A stretch of 29,013 nt of DNA from CAZHWT01 sp964536215 (GTDB lineage Bacteria > Patescibacteriota > CAZHWT01), in the NCBI GenBank assembly GCA_964536215.1, contig CAZHWT010000015.1, positions 1 through 29,013 on the forward strand, read 5' to 3'. A program made the translations under genes and the position numbers. Positions 1-8,500 of this stretch are shown here, piece by piece. Each line of letters begins with the position of its first letter. Positions within the stretch are counted from its first letter, which is position 1. Under the pieces are notes generated by a model, which did not search any database, was not told where the DNA came from, and saw only the letters and a program-made list of their open reading frames with translations.

Positions 1-637
1 AAGCAAACGAGGTTTGACGCAAATTATCCGCGTTAAACGGTGACTGACGCACCAGGCGGTGAGTCCCCGCTTCATGTTTTAAATAGCCGTACGCCAATGT
101 CCCGGCAACTTCCACCGTGACCGATTTAATACCAGCTTCTTCGCCCTTAACCATTTCCGAAATATCCGCCTGCCACCCCATCCGCTCACAGTAGCGCAGA
201 TACATCCGCAGCAGCATCTCCGTCCAATCCATCGCTTCCGTACCACCTTGTCCCGCATGTAACGATAAAATGGCTCCGCCGCCATCATGTGGACCCGACA
301 AGAACGTCTGTAATTCCAGATCATCTAACTCTTTAACTAGCTGAACTGCTTCAGACGTCAACTCATCCTGCATAACTTCCGCATCATCGCTGTCAGCCAT
401 AGACCGACTATCGCTAAGGCGCTGCTGTAGCTGCTGCAAACCCGTCAATTCCTTTTGAATCTCAGCCGCTTCCCGACTAACCTGAGTCGCCGACTGTGGG
501 TCGTCCCAAAAAGTAACCTCCGCCATTTGCAGCTCTAAATCTTTCAAATAAGCTTGCTTAGTCTCAAGCTGTAGCTTTTGTTCAATTTCACCCAACCGAG
601 ACACTAAATTTTCAAACTGTTTCCGCAATTCATCCAT
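1..637 (-). CDS. prfB: Peptide chain release factor 2, 5' part (truncated by window edge)
   Basis: Release factor 2 recognises UGA and UAA stop codons in the ribosomal A site and triggers hydrolysis of the finished peptide. The visible 212 codons cover the N-terminal helical domain and the start of the codon-recognition domain. The stretch LHAGQGGTEAMDWTEMLLRM and the later AGTHRLVRQSPF are typical of RF2. The SPF tripeptide (residues 199-201) is the RF2-type anticodon-like motif. The catalytic GGQ motif lies beyond position 1 and is not seen. The ATG at 637 is preferred because it opens the RF2 reading frame and lies 6 nt after a TATAAT box, which makes the mRNA probably leaderless. The RF2 frame runs uninterrupted, so the programmed +1 frameshift found in many bacteria is not visible here. 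A functional RF2 argues that UGA is a stop codon in this organism. Confidence 0.93.
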   Translation of the reverse strand, partial: MDELRKQFENLVSRLGEIEQKLQLETKQAYLKDLELQMAEVTFWDDPQSATQVSREAAEIQKELTGLQQLQQRLSDSRSMADSDDAEVMQDELTSEAVQLVKELDDLELQTFLSGPHDGGGAILSLHAGQGGTEAMDWTEMLLRMYLRYCERMGWQADISEMVKGEEAGIKSVTVEVAGTLAYGYLKHEAGTHRLVRQSPFNADNLRQTSFA

Positions 638-643
638 CCGCCC

Positions 644-652
644 ATTATACCA
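644..652 (-). promoter_or_regulatory. Extended -10 promoter of prfB, leaderless start
   Basis: On the minus strand TGG-TATAAT ends 6 nt before the prfB ATG at 637. The TG element makes it an extended -10 box; no good -35 is visible. Transcription would begin at or next to the A of the start codon, and no Shine-Dalgarno sequence fits in that space. Confidence 0.7.
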
Positions 653-683
653 GGGCCCAAAACCCCAAAATAAGCATGAAAAA

Positions 684-725
684 ACCGGAGGCTGCTTGGT
701 GTAAACACCAACCAAAACCTCCGGT
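684..725 (-). terminator. Rho-independent terminator after the 752-3006 operon
   Basis: An outer stem ACCGGAGG/CCTCCGGT (684-691 with 718-725) encloses an inner stem TTGGTG/CACCAA with a TAAA loop (696-711). On the minus strand the hairpin is followed by a run of T. It lies directly downstream of the stop at 752 and insulates that operon from the prfB promoter. Confidence 0.85.
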
Positions 726-751
726 ATGTCTTTTCTCCTTTTCTCGCCCCT

Positions 752-1939
752 CTACAAGAGAAACGAGATGGCGACATAGATACCGACAATACATAGCGCG
801 AGTGTTCCCCACGCAACACGTGTATCGGGTATCCAATGCCCACGTCGGACGAATCGATTCACGACAACCCCTGCAATAACAGAGATTGCCAGAATGATAA
901 TCGTCCGGTACTTTTCCAAGCGCGAACCTAAGGACATATTGGACGGAAAGGTGATCGAGTTGATACTCGTACCAATCTTCCCTTCCGCCGCGTCCTTCAG
1001 ATTCACCCCTGGAGTTGAAGCAGCAGTGTCATTTACCCACTGCTGTGCCTTGACCATAACCGATGGTGGGCATGCAATCCCTCCAACAGCCATGTCAATT
1101 GCCAACGCTTGCTCGTCAGGCGTGCCATTGACACCTACTTCAGAGCAATACTTTCCAAGCCGCATCTGGAGTGCCAAGGCAATGGTCTCCAGAGACGGAA
1201 CATCATTGATGTTGCCCCAGATACCAAAGCAGCCGCGAGCATCATGTTCGTCGATGTCAACAAAGTTAACATCGCCACACACCGTTTTTGCAGCTGAAGC
1301 ATCATCTTGCAGCTCCTTAGTCAGCTGGTGTTGATCAGCGTAGTCAATACTATCCTTGACTTGCGACACAAGAAACAAGATCATCAGGATAGACAGAACC
1401 ACCGCAAACAGAATCGTAAGCGGCTTCTTGATCGCTGTCCATGCGGTATCTGGTGCATAGTGGTGATGAACCTCACCACCGCCGCCGGTCGCAACACCAG
1501 CAGCCGCGCCACCCGTTGCCGAAGCAGCAGCATGGCCTCCACCTCCGACACCACCAAAACCAAGACCACTAAAAGCCTTGGCCAGCAGCGACAAAACGAG
1601 CCAAAGTGCAACAAGGGCTATAGCCACCACCAAAGCGACCACAAGCCATACCAGCCACACTTTCCAAAAACTTGTACTCCACAATGTCAATGTGGAGGAG
1701 ATCGGAAAATGGTCGATCCACCATGTGAGACTTCCCTCACGATAGTGTGATTCGGGTGTTTCTGGAATCGCATCAAGGAACCAACCGAGAAAATCTCGGG
1801 TTCGGTCCCATACCCAATCAACGAAGAATCGAACATTGAGGAGCCCGGACAAAAGCCAGGCAACTGTATATCCGACAAATCCAATGAAAAGGATCCACGC
1901 CAGCTTGCCGACAAAACTATCAACTTTTGGAGACCGCAT
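752..1939 (-). CDS. Multi-pass membrane protein of unknown function (395 aa)
   Basis: I do not recognise this protein. Hydrophobic segments are visible at about residues 11-33, 89-118, 172-194, 330-350 and 375-394. Between the second and third is a Gly/Ala-rich linker (about 120-155) that ends in an EVHHHYAP motif. Between the third and fourth is a soluble region of about 135 residues with four cysteines (VCGD, GCFG, YCSE, ACPP), which could form disulfides if it faces outwards. The start ATG lies 5 nt after the upstream stop. An AGGA-type Shine-Dalgarno sequence lies inside the last codons of the upstream gene, so the two genes are probably translationally coupled. A strong terminator follows. 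The Gly/Ala linker and the His triplet are unusual, but no function can be deduced. Confidence 0.85.
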   Translation of the reverse strand: MRSPKVDSFVGKLAWILFIGFVGYTVAWLLSGLLNVRFFVDWVWDRTRDFLGWFLDAIPETPESHYREGSLTWWIDHFPISSTLTLWSTSFWKVWLVWLVVALVVAIALVALWLVLSLLAKAFSGLGFGGVGGGGHAAASATGGAAAGVATGGGGEVHHHYAPDTAWTAIKKPLTILFAVVLSILMILFLVSQVKDSIDYADQHQLTKELQDDASAAKTVCGDVNFVDIDEHDARGCFGIWGNINDVPSLETIALALQMRLGKYCSEVGVNGTPDEQALAIDMAVGGIACPPSVMVKAQQWVNDTAASTPGVNLKDAAEGKIGTSINSITFPSNMSLGSRLEKYRTIIILAISVIAGVVVNRFVRRGHWIPDTRVAWGTLALCIVGIYVAISFLL

Positions 1940-1944
1940 CTTTT

Positions 1945-3006
1945 TTATCCTTCCCTGATGGTGCGAACCAGTTTAGTCCACCAACTGGAATCAGCCGGAA
2001 GCGTAATGTCGCCACTGCGCGCAAACTCAGCTTCAGCATCAGCAAGCGATGCAAAGCGAGTCTTCAGCAGGGAAACACATTCCTTCAGCAGATTGTCGAT
2101 CTCCGACTCGAAGGCGTTGTCCCAGAACCCTTTCGAGCTGAGGTGCTTAATCAAGGCCGCCTTATAGGCGATCCAGGCAGGTGTATTCGATGTGTCGCAC
2201 AGCTCTACGAGAGTGAATGGCACTTCCCTACGCACGACCATAAGTTCGTCCCATACCTTTTCGAGACGAAAACGATGGAACGCGCCAATTGTCGAACGTA
2301 CAGGAGCCCTGACAGCAGCGACCAAGGTTTTCCCTACAAGCAGGACAAGTACAATGAGCGAGATCATCGCTATGATGAACCCGGCCATGCCCCACATGAT
2401 GGCAGCCATGCTCAAAACGAACACGACGAAAAGCAATGCCACTGAACCAACGACCGCGCCAACTTCAACGACATCATTAGTCGTATCTTTGGCGTGGTGC
2501 ATCACCGCCTCGGTAGCACCCACCGCAACGCCAGCTGCGACCTTTTCAGCGTCACGTGCATGTTCATCCTCATCGTGACGGATAATTTGATCGGCGCCAA
2601 GTGCCAAAACTCCACCAAGGAGACTTCCAGCAATATCCCCCCTAATCAACTCCCTGGCGCGATCACCAAGCGTTGGCTCTTTCTGCTTCGTAGCAGTTTT
2701 TGCGGGGGCAGCCACTTCCTTAGGGGCTGCCAGCGCCTTCAATTCGGCAACCGCAGCCTCAATCAATGCCAGCTTTTCATCAGCTGGCAAATCAACAGGA
2801 GCTGCAACTGCGTTGGGACTACCTTTATCGGTAGTCATACCAATTACAAGGTCGGCAATTGCCGCCTTTTTGTCCTCATTTAGAGGAGTCAGGAGCTTCC
2901 TGAACTCCCTCACTTGCTGCCCGGTCTCGATGACCCGGGCATTAAGCAGTGCCAAGGCAAGGTCGCCTGGCTTGGCATTCTTGAGAATCGAATCAACTAG
3001 AGCCAC
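1945..3006 (-). CDS. Membrane protein of unknown function with helical N-terminus (353 aa)
   Basis: This is the first gene of a two-gene operon with the 395-residue membrane protein. The N-terminal 60 residues look helical and hydrophilic. An Ala/Lys/Pro-rich linker follows (about 85-115), then an amphipathic segment GSLLGGVLALGADQIIRHDEDEH split over about 130-150. Two adjacent membrane segments lie at about 185-232, and the C-terminal 120 residues are soluble. It starts with GTG at 3006, preceded by GGAAG at Shine-Dalgarno distance. Unlike many genes in the window, it has a real leader of about 50 nt behind a near-consensus promoter. I do not recognise a family. The shared operon suggests the two membrane proteins form a complex, which is an inference. 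Confidence 0.85.
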   Translation of the reverse strand: MALVDSILKNAKPGDLALALLNARVIETGQQVREFRKLLTPLNEDKKAAIADLVIGMTTDKGSPNAVAAPVDLPADEKLALIEAAVAELKALAAPKEVAAPAKTATKQKEPTLGDRARELIRGDIAGSLLGGVLALGADQIIRHDEDEHARDAEKVAAGVAVGATEAVMHHAKDTTNDVVEVGAVVGSVALLFVVFVLSMAAIMWGMAGFIIAMISLIVLVLLVGKTLVAAVRAPVRSTIGAFHRFRLEKVWDELMVVRREVPFTLVELCDTSNTPAWIAYKAALIKHLSSKGFWDNAFESEIDNLLKECVSLLKTRFASLADAEAEFARSGDITLPADSSWWTKLVRTIREG

Positions 3007-3056
3007 GGGCTCTTCCTTTCATTTGTAGTTGTCAACGTGCCAACTTTTCTGTAATT

Positions 3057-3085
3057 ATTATACCAGAAAATAGACCTATAGTCAA
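3057..3085 (-). promoter_or_regulatory. Near-consensus sigma-70-type promoter of the 3006-752 operon
   Basis: On the minus strand TTGACT (3080-3085) is followed by a 17-nt spacer ending in TGG and then TATAAT (3057-3062). This is one of the best matches to a housekeeping promoter in the window. It leaves a leader of about 45 nt before the GTG start. Confidence 0.8.
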
Positions 3086-3103
3086 ATAATAAGGTGCCAA
3101 AAT

Positions 3104-3132
3104 GAGCACAAAATCCGCCCCGTTTTGTGCTC
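3104..3132 (-). terminator. Terminator hairpin after the ABC exporter operon
   Basis: A perfect 10-bp stem GAGCACAAAA/TTTTGTGCTC has a 9-nt loop and is followed by ATTTT on the minus strand. It lies about 100 nt after the permease stop at 3231 and just before the next promoter. The A/T half of the stem could also allow it to act on the plus strand. Confidence 0.7.
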
Positions 3133-3182
3133 AAATTTACTTATTATTCCGGATTCAAAATTCTGAATTCACTATTCTCTAT

Positions 3183-3227
3183 AAATCCCTATTTAAATCC
3201 CTATTTGATTGGGTTAAATAAGGATTT
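3183..3227. repeat. 12-bp tandem duplication with an inverted copy
   Basis: AAATCCCTATTT occurs twice in tandem (3183-3206). A near-complementary inverted copy AAATAAGGATTT follows at 3216-3227, just after the permease stop codon. It can fold into a weak hairpin and resembles the degenerate repeat DNA in other spacers of this window. Confidence 0.6.
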
Positions 3228-3230
3228 ATT

Positions 3231-4352
3231 CTATTCCCACCTAAATGTCTTGGCCGCCAAAACATACATCACGGCACCCCATGCCAACATTCCCAGCAAA
3301 TATGGCCATGTATCAACTAAATTGCCACCCTGCGTCGTTACCGTGCGGATAGACTCATTGAAGTATGACAACGGCAGATTATTGGCAATTGGCAATACCC
3401 AGGAAGGAAAAGAATCAACCGGAAAAAATACGCCACTCAACAAAAACTGGGGCAATGTTACTAGGTTAACCAACGGACCAGCTGAGTTTTCATCATTGGC
3501 AAACCCAGCCATAAAATAACCAAAACCCAAGAAAGCTACCAGTCCTAGTGTCTGAATCACCAGAATATCCACCCAAGTCAACCAACCATGTGGCAACGTA
3601 AAGTGGAAAGCGACTACTCCTACCGCCACAATCACCACCGTCTGAGCCGTAGCAAAAATTAATCGGGACGCGCCTTGGCCAGCCAAAAACGTCAACGGTT
3701 TAGTTGGCGTAGCGAACATCCTCTTTAACACCAGTGTCTTCTTAAGCGCAATTAAGCCAAATACTGTCCCAAACAAAGCTGTCCCCAGCAAGGCAAACCC
3801 AATCATGCCTGGCAATGCAAAATCAATATAGCGCGACTCTTGTCCGCTCACCTGCTCCTGGTAAAAAGCCAGTGGTGGATCAGTCACTTGCGACAATTGT
3901 AAATTCAATTTGTCCACCACTCCGCTCACAATGGACACCGCCGCTCCACTTATTTGCGGATTAGCTGACGACGTAAACAAGTCAACTTCAAATCCTGACC
4001 CTCCAGGCTTAGACTTCACCTCCAGCACGCCGTCAAGCTCGCCTTGCCTCAATTGGTCATTCAGCTCTGCAGATGTTCCAGAGGTAATCTTAAATGTATC
4101 GATGTCCTTAATTATCGGTACTACTGGATTATCCGCACTATCCACCACGCCTAATCGTACCGACACGCCAGAATTACCCAACAAGCCAAATACTGTAATA
4201 AATACCAACGGAAAAATAAATCCAAACGCCACCGTCGATTTATTCCGCAACGCTGCCACTGTGGCATACTTCATTACTGCCACAAACGCCGGCCACTGCC
4301 GCGGCTTTTTGGGTACTCGGACATGATGAGTTGGTTCAGCCTTCTTAGCCAT
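3231..4352 (-). CDS. ABC-2 type transporter permease
   Basis: Membrane subunit of an ABC exporter. The N-terminus is cytoplasmic and basic. A first membrane helix (about 43-58, FGFIFPLVFITVFGLL) is followed by an extracytoplasmic region of about 120 residues (SVRLGVVDSADNP onward). A cluster of five helices runs from about residue 185 to the end. This is the usual ABC-2/YhgE-like layout: one helix, a large loop, then five helices. The segment LSGVFFPVDSFPSWVLPIAN is a typical ABC-2 permease signature before the last loop. The start overlaps the end of the ATPase gene by 8 bp, so the two are co-translated and almost certainly form one transporter. The family exports drugs, lipids or polymers; the substrate cannot be read from the sequence. 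Confidence 0.93.
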   Translation of the reverse strand: MAKKAEPTHHVRVPKKPRQWPAFVAVMKYATVAALRNKSTVAFGFIFPLVFITVFGLLGNSGVSVRLGVVDSADNPVVPIIKDIDTFKITSGTSAELNDQLRQGELDGVLEVKSKPGGSGFEVDLFTSSANPQISGAAVSIVSGVVDKLNLQLSQVTDPPLAFYQEQVSGQESRYIDFALPGMIGFALLGTALFGTVFGLIALKKTLVLKRMFATPTKPLTFLAGQGASRLIFATAQTVVIVAVGVVAFHFTLPHGWLTWVDILVIQTLGLVAFLGFGYFMAGFANDENSAGPLVNLVTLPQFLLSGVFFPVDSFPSWVLPIANNLPLSYFNESIRTVTTQGGNLVDTWPYLLGMLAWGAVMYVLAAKTFRWE

Positions 4353-5106
4353 CGCGCAACGCCTTTCCAGTCAAATTCAAAAATACATCTTCCAACGTGG
4401 CTTTTTTCGTCTCGACTTTACGTTTAAACCCTCCAGCCAACAAGTCGTCGATCAGCTCAGCCGGAGTGCCAATTTTCAAAATCTTCCCGCCATCCATAAT
4501 CGCCAGTCGATCGCACAATCGCTCCGCTTCATCCATATAATGCGTCGTCAGCACAATGGTCACCCCGGTCGCTTTAATTGTTTCAATCAGTTCCCATAAA
4601 TTAATCCTAGCTTGCGGGTCCAGCCCAGTGGTCGGCTCATCCAAAAAAATCACCCGTGGTTTATTCACCAAAGTTGAGGCGATCGAAAAGCGTTGCCGTT
4701 GCCCACCTGACAGCTTATTAACATAACTTTTAGCCTTTTCTGTTAGTTGAACCTTCTCCAGCAAATCCATTGGCTTAACCTTGGTGTCATACATAGCCGC
4801 AAATAAATGCAGCAAATCAACCAGATTCAGCTCTGGGTAAAAACCGGCCGACTGCAGTTGCACGCCAATTCGGCGCTTTACATCCCAGGCGTGTTTCCGT
4901 GCATCCACACCATCAACTACAACTTCGCCTTCGGTTGGCGACTGTAGGGTCTCAATAATTTCCAGCGTCGTCGTTTTACCAGCCCCATTCGGCCCCAGAA
5001 TGCCAAACACTTCCCCTTCCGACACCTCAAAAGAAATATCATCTACAGCCGTAAAATCGCCAAACCGCTTAACTAAATTGTGCACCCGAATAATTGGCTT
5101 TGACAT
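4345..5106 (-). CDS. ABC transporter ATP-binding protein (drug/lipid exporter type)
   Basis: Cytoplasmic ATPase that powers the permease encoded next to it. The Walker A motif GPNGAGKTT is at residues 38-46, the signature LSGGQ at 132-136, Walker B VIFLDE at 152-157, and the switch histidine at 189 (TTHYMDEAE). The length of 253 residues and the TTHYMDEAERLCDR segment fit the CcmA/DrrA-like class of exporter ATPases. It starts with ATG at 5106, preceded by AAGGAC at Shine-Dalgarno distance. It is first in a two-gene operon and overlaps the permease by 8 bp. Confidence 0.95.
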   Translation of the reverse strand: MSKPIIRVHNLVKRFGDFTAVDDISFEVSEGEVFGILGPNGAGKTTTLEIIETLQSPTEGEVVVDGVDARKHAWDVKRRIGVQLQSAGFYPELNLVDLLHLFAAMYDTKVKPMDLLEKVQLTEKAKSYVNKLSGGQRQRFSIASTLVNKPRVIFLDEPTTGLDPQARINLWELIETIKATGVTIVLTTHYMDEAERLCDRLAIMDGGKILKIGTPAELIDDLLAGGFKRKVETKKATLEDVFLNLTGKALRDG

Positions 5107-5124
5107 AAAAAGTCCTTACTAAAA

Positions 5125-5152
5125 ATTGTAAACTAATCTCACCACAGTGCAA
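5125..5152 (-). promoter_or_regulatory. Promoter of the ABC exporter operon
   Basis: On the minus strand TTGCAC (5147-5152), a 16-nt spacer and TACAAT (5125-5130) precede the ATPase start by 18 nt. A Shine-Dalgarno AAGGAC fits in this short leader. Confidence 0.6.
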
Positions 5153-5182
5153 CCCAGCAAAACTTTTTCCTCACGCCTCTAC

Positions 5183-5212
5183 TTGACACCGATAGCAGCC
5201 AAGCCCTAGTAT
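5183..5212 (+). promoter_or_regulatory. Promoter of the 5222-8860 gene pair
   Basis: TTGACA (5183-5188), an 18-nt spacer and TAGTAT (5207-5212) are followed after 9 nt by the ATG at 5222. The predicted transcript starts within about 3 nt of the start codon. It is divergent from the ABC exporter promoter. Confidence 0.7.
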
Positions 5213-5221
5213 CAAAGAAGC

Positions 5222-5527
5222 ATGCTTCTATCAAACGTAGCCCATCAAGTAATTGAGGATATTATCAACCAAACTGAAGGTGTGACTACCGAATTACGCC
5301 AACATCTCTATCAAGAGCTAAAAGAACAGCTCGAAGCAAAAATATCTCAAGCCGTCGAAGCTCGGTTGGACGAACAGCAAACACAAGCATTTAATCAATT
5401 ATTAGATGATCAGACGCCGCCTGACCCAACCCAAGTCAGAACCTTTCTAGACCAAACCATTCCGGATATTGACACGATTCTTAACCAGACAATTACCGAG
5501 TTTAAAAAACAGTATCTCGAAAACTAA
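5222..5527 (+). CDS. Small helical protein, DUF5663-like (101 aa)
   Basis: A short acidic, all-helical protein with no signal peptide or membrane segment. The pattern of an N-terminal helix (NVAHQVIEDIIN), a long amphipathic helix with ELKEQLEAKISQAVEARLDEQ (split over about 31-51), and a following QAFNQLL segment resembles the DUF5663 family. I know that family as common in Patescibacteria and without a known function. The assignment is from memory and not proven. Only 3 nt separate it from the next gene, a 1109-residue membrane protein, so the two are likely co-expressed and perhaps interact. The transcript is nearly leaderless. Glutamine is abundant, as in the neighbouring proteins. Confidence 0.75.
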   Translation: MLLSNVAHQVIEDIINQTEGVTTELRQHLYQELKEQLEAKISQAVEARLDEQQTQAFNQLLDDQTPPDPTQVRTFLDQTIPDIDTILNQTITEFKKQYLEN

Positions 5528-5530
5528 GCC

Positions 5531-8500
5531 ATGCCATATTCCCTAGAAGGATTTAAGCCGCCAGCCCCAAGCCATGATACTGAAGCGCTCAAAATTGAGC
5601 GCTTTACCGGAGAAAAGAAGCGCAACTGGGCGCTATATCTGGCAAAACTAAGGAAAGAAGCTAAAACGGTCCCTGCCAAAGCCAAGCGTACCTGGCGTGC
5701 TGCTACCATTACTGCCGCGGTTATGGGTTCATTCATTGGCGGAATGGACATCCATCAGGCCAACGCCTACGAACTTGATTTACCCGAAGATACGCCTATA
5801 GGCCAAATCGATCAAGCACCCGAGGCTAACACCGAGACCCAACGTAAAACTGATGAGCAGTGGCTACTCAACAATAAAGCCAACTGGGGTGAGCCAATTA
5901 TCGGCCACGACTACAAGCTGGATACTGACGGTCAATACGAGGCCAGAGGCAACGAACAAAAACTCCAGATTAACGGCGACGGCAGTTATGTAGAATTTGA
6001 CGCCAGCGCTATGAGCGCCGACGTCCTAGGCAAAACAGTTTACTTTCTTATTTACCCCACGGCCGAAGACTACCAGTCCGGCCAGGCCATATCTATTCAA
6101 GCCGATCAAAATGGTCGTGCCACCGTTAGCCAATCCGACAAAAGCGCCGCTGTCTTGCGTTGCTTCCCCGACGGTAAACTGTCTTGCTATACCGTATCGG
6201 CGGTCACCTATGAGCGCGATGCCAACGATGGTAAAGTCATCATTACTCAGATAGCCTCTGCCGATACCGGTCCAGATTATATTTATGCCACCCCAGATAG
6301 CTCCGCAGGACCCACCAACACCATCGACCCACAAGTCGCACCGTCTGCTAAAAACCAGCCAAGCTCATCAACCAATGAAGCCGCCAGCTCAACCTCCACA
6401 ACCCAGGCCCAATTAACCCATCCCGTCAATCCACCATTAGATCACACACTGGAAGGAGCGCCTCAACACGGTGCCTCATCTCAATCAATTGATAGTCAAT
6501 ACAGCACACCAGATCAGCCCAGCATCTATTCCGCTCCTAACGCACCATTCAACGCCCCGCTGGACAACAGTATCGATGGTGCCCCAGGTCACGGCGCAAC
6601 GGGCCCAAGTCTAGCAGATCAATTTAGAGCCAGGTATGGAAATACACCAGAAGCAAACAGTGCCGCTAACGCCGTCTTTTCAGTCACTGACACATCGGAC
6701 AATTTGCCACCATACAGCCAGGACGTATCAGGTCCGCTGCCAGCTGACAATCTGCCGCCATACAGTCAGGACGCAGCGGGTCTACTGCCGGCCGACAATC
6801 TGCCGCCATACAGTCAAAGTGCCACTGGCCCATTGCCATCAGAGAATCTTCCTCCTTTTAGTCAAGATGTCCAAAGCGACGGCATCGTCGATACTACCCA
6901 CATAAACTCTCCGGAAGCTAGCCCAAACAGCCTATATAACAACTTACCAGGTTCAAGCAAAGACACTACCGCTGCGACCGTACAGCCAGGCTACTCCGCT
7001 GAGAGCCAGGGGGCAGGCTTCCAAACTAATACAGATAAAGATCATGACGATCTTTGGAAAATGTTAGCAGGAGTTGGGTTAGCAACGGGAGCTGGGGCGG
7101 CAGGCGTTGGTCTCGGAGGCTATCTCCTAGGCCGTCGCAGCCGCCAACCGGGCGCCGCAGCCGAAAACCCAGCTGCCCCAGAGGCGCCACCAGAACAGGT
7201 GGACCACCAACTGCTTGCCACCCTTATTGCCCTAAACTTACTAGCCAACGCCAACCGCAATGGTCAACCTAGACCTGCTGAGGCGAATCCGGCCGCTGAT
7301 CCAGCCGAAAACAATCCTCCACAACCTAACAATGAACAGCCCGCGGCGGCGGCCGGTAACGCAGCAGAACCTGCTCCACCACCAGCAAACAACGCTCCCC
7401 AGCCGGGCCGACCTCAGGATGAGGCAGCACCCCCTACCAACTCACCAAATGTATACACTAGACGATTTGGTACGGCCAGGGGATTAACTGGAGCCGGAGG
7501 AGGCATTCGCATTCAAGCCAACCCAGAACAGACCAACCGGGTCAGAACAGGTGGTGTAAAGAACGAGAATAAAGCTGGCGGAGCTGACGTAAAGACTGGG
7601 GATACTAAGGTTGAAACGGGTGACACCAAAATAAAAACTGGGGACACTAAAGTAAAAAATGGCGACAACACCAATCGAAACAAAGTTGGCAACATCGATC
7701 AAAAATTCGGCGATACAAATGTATATGTCAAGATTGACCGCTCGACCTTTGACCAAGCCAGTAACGATGACCAAGAACGCCGACAGGCCAATATCAAAGC
7801 CAACGAAGGAGTTAGTCGCGCTGTTGAAAATTATGACCAGCAATACCCTGGTTTTGCTGACTTTTACAGAATCGAACATCACCAAGCCATGGACAAAGAA
7901 ACAGCTATCGAAAAAGTTCAGCATCTACTCAAGCTCTTTTTAAATCAGTCCGATCAACGGTCTGGCAGTGAACCGGCTGATGGTCAACCACCGATTCCTC
8001 CACCCAGCTCATCAGGCCCGTCTGGTTCAATTCCAACGCCACCCAGCCGTCCAACAGCTAGGACCAGCTCAGAATCTGCAGTTGACCCAGCTCTAACTAT
8101 CGACCAGCTCAATGCCAAACATAAAGAGCGACAAGCTCGCATGGAGGAAGAGCTTACCAAGCGTCGTCAAGGAATCATAAGAAAACACAACGATAACAAG
8201 CCAAGTCAGTATATCGACGCTGAACCAGACAATAACAGCGGCCCAACAAGACCAAGCACGAACTCTGACAGTCGACGCTCCGCTGAGACCGCTGCGACCA
8301 AAGGTGACGCTGTTCAAGCCAAGCAATCATTCGCTAGCATCTTAAACCAACGTGCTCAGAACCTTACTAACACTGAAACCGCCACCAATACTCCTAGTGC
8401 CTCAGAGGCAGCCGCACCGTCTGACCAAACAAGCACTGAGCCACTCCCAACCGCACCTCAGGAATCTATCCTCACTGCTGACTCCGATACAATTCTGAAT

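Noticed and set aside
1..637. UGA recoding as in Gracilibacteria/Absconditabacteria
   Set aside because: An RF2 gene with its SPF motif is present, and UGA ends genes such as the 502-residue protein and the M16 peptidase at natural family lengths.
894..1334. Plus-strand open frames over 676-3028 as genes
   Set aside because: They lie opposite two well supported minus-strand genes with promoter, Shine-Dalgarno sites and terminator.
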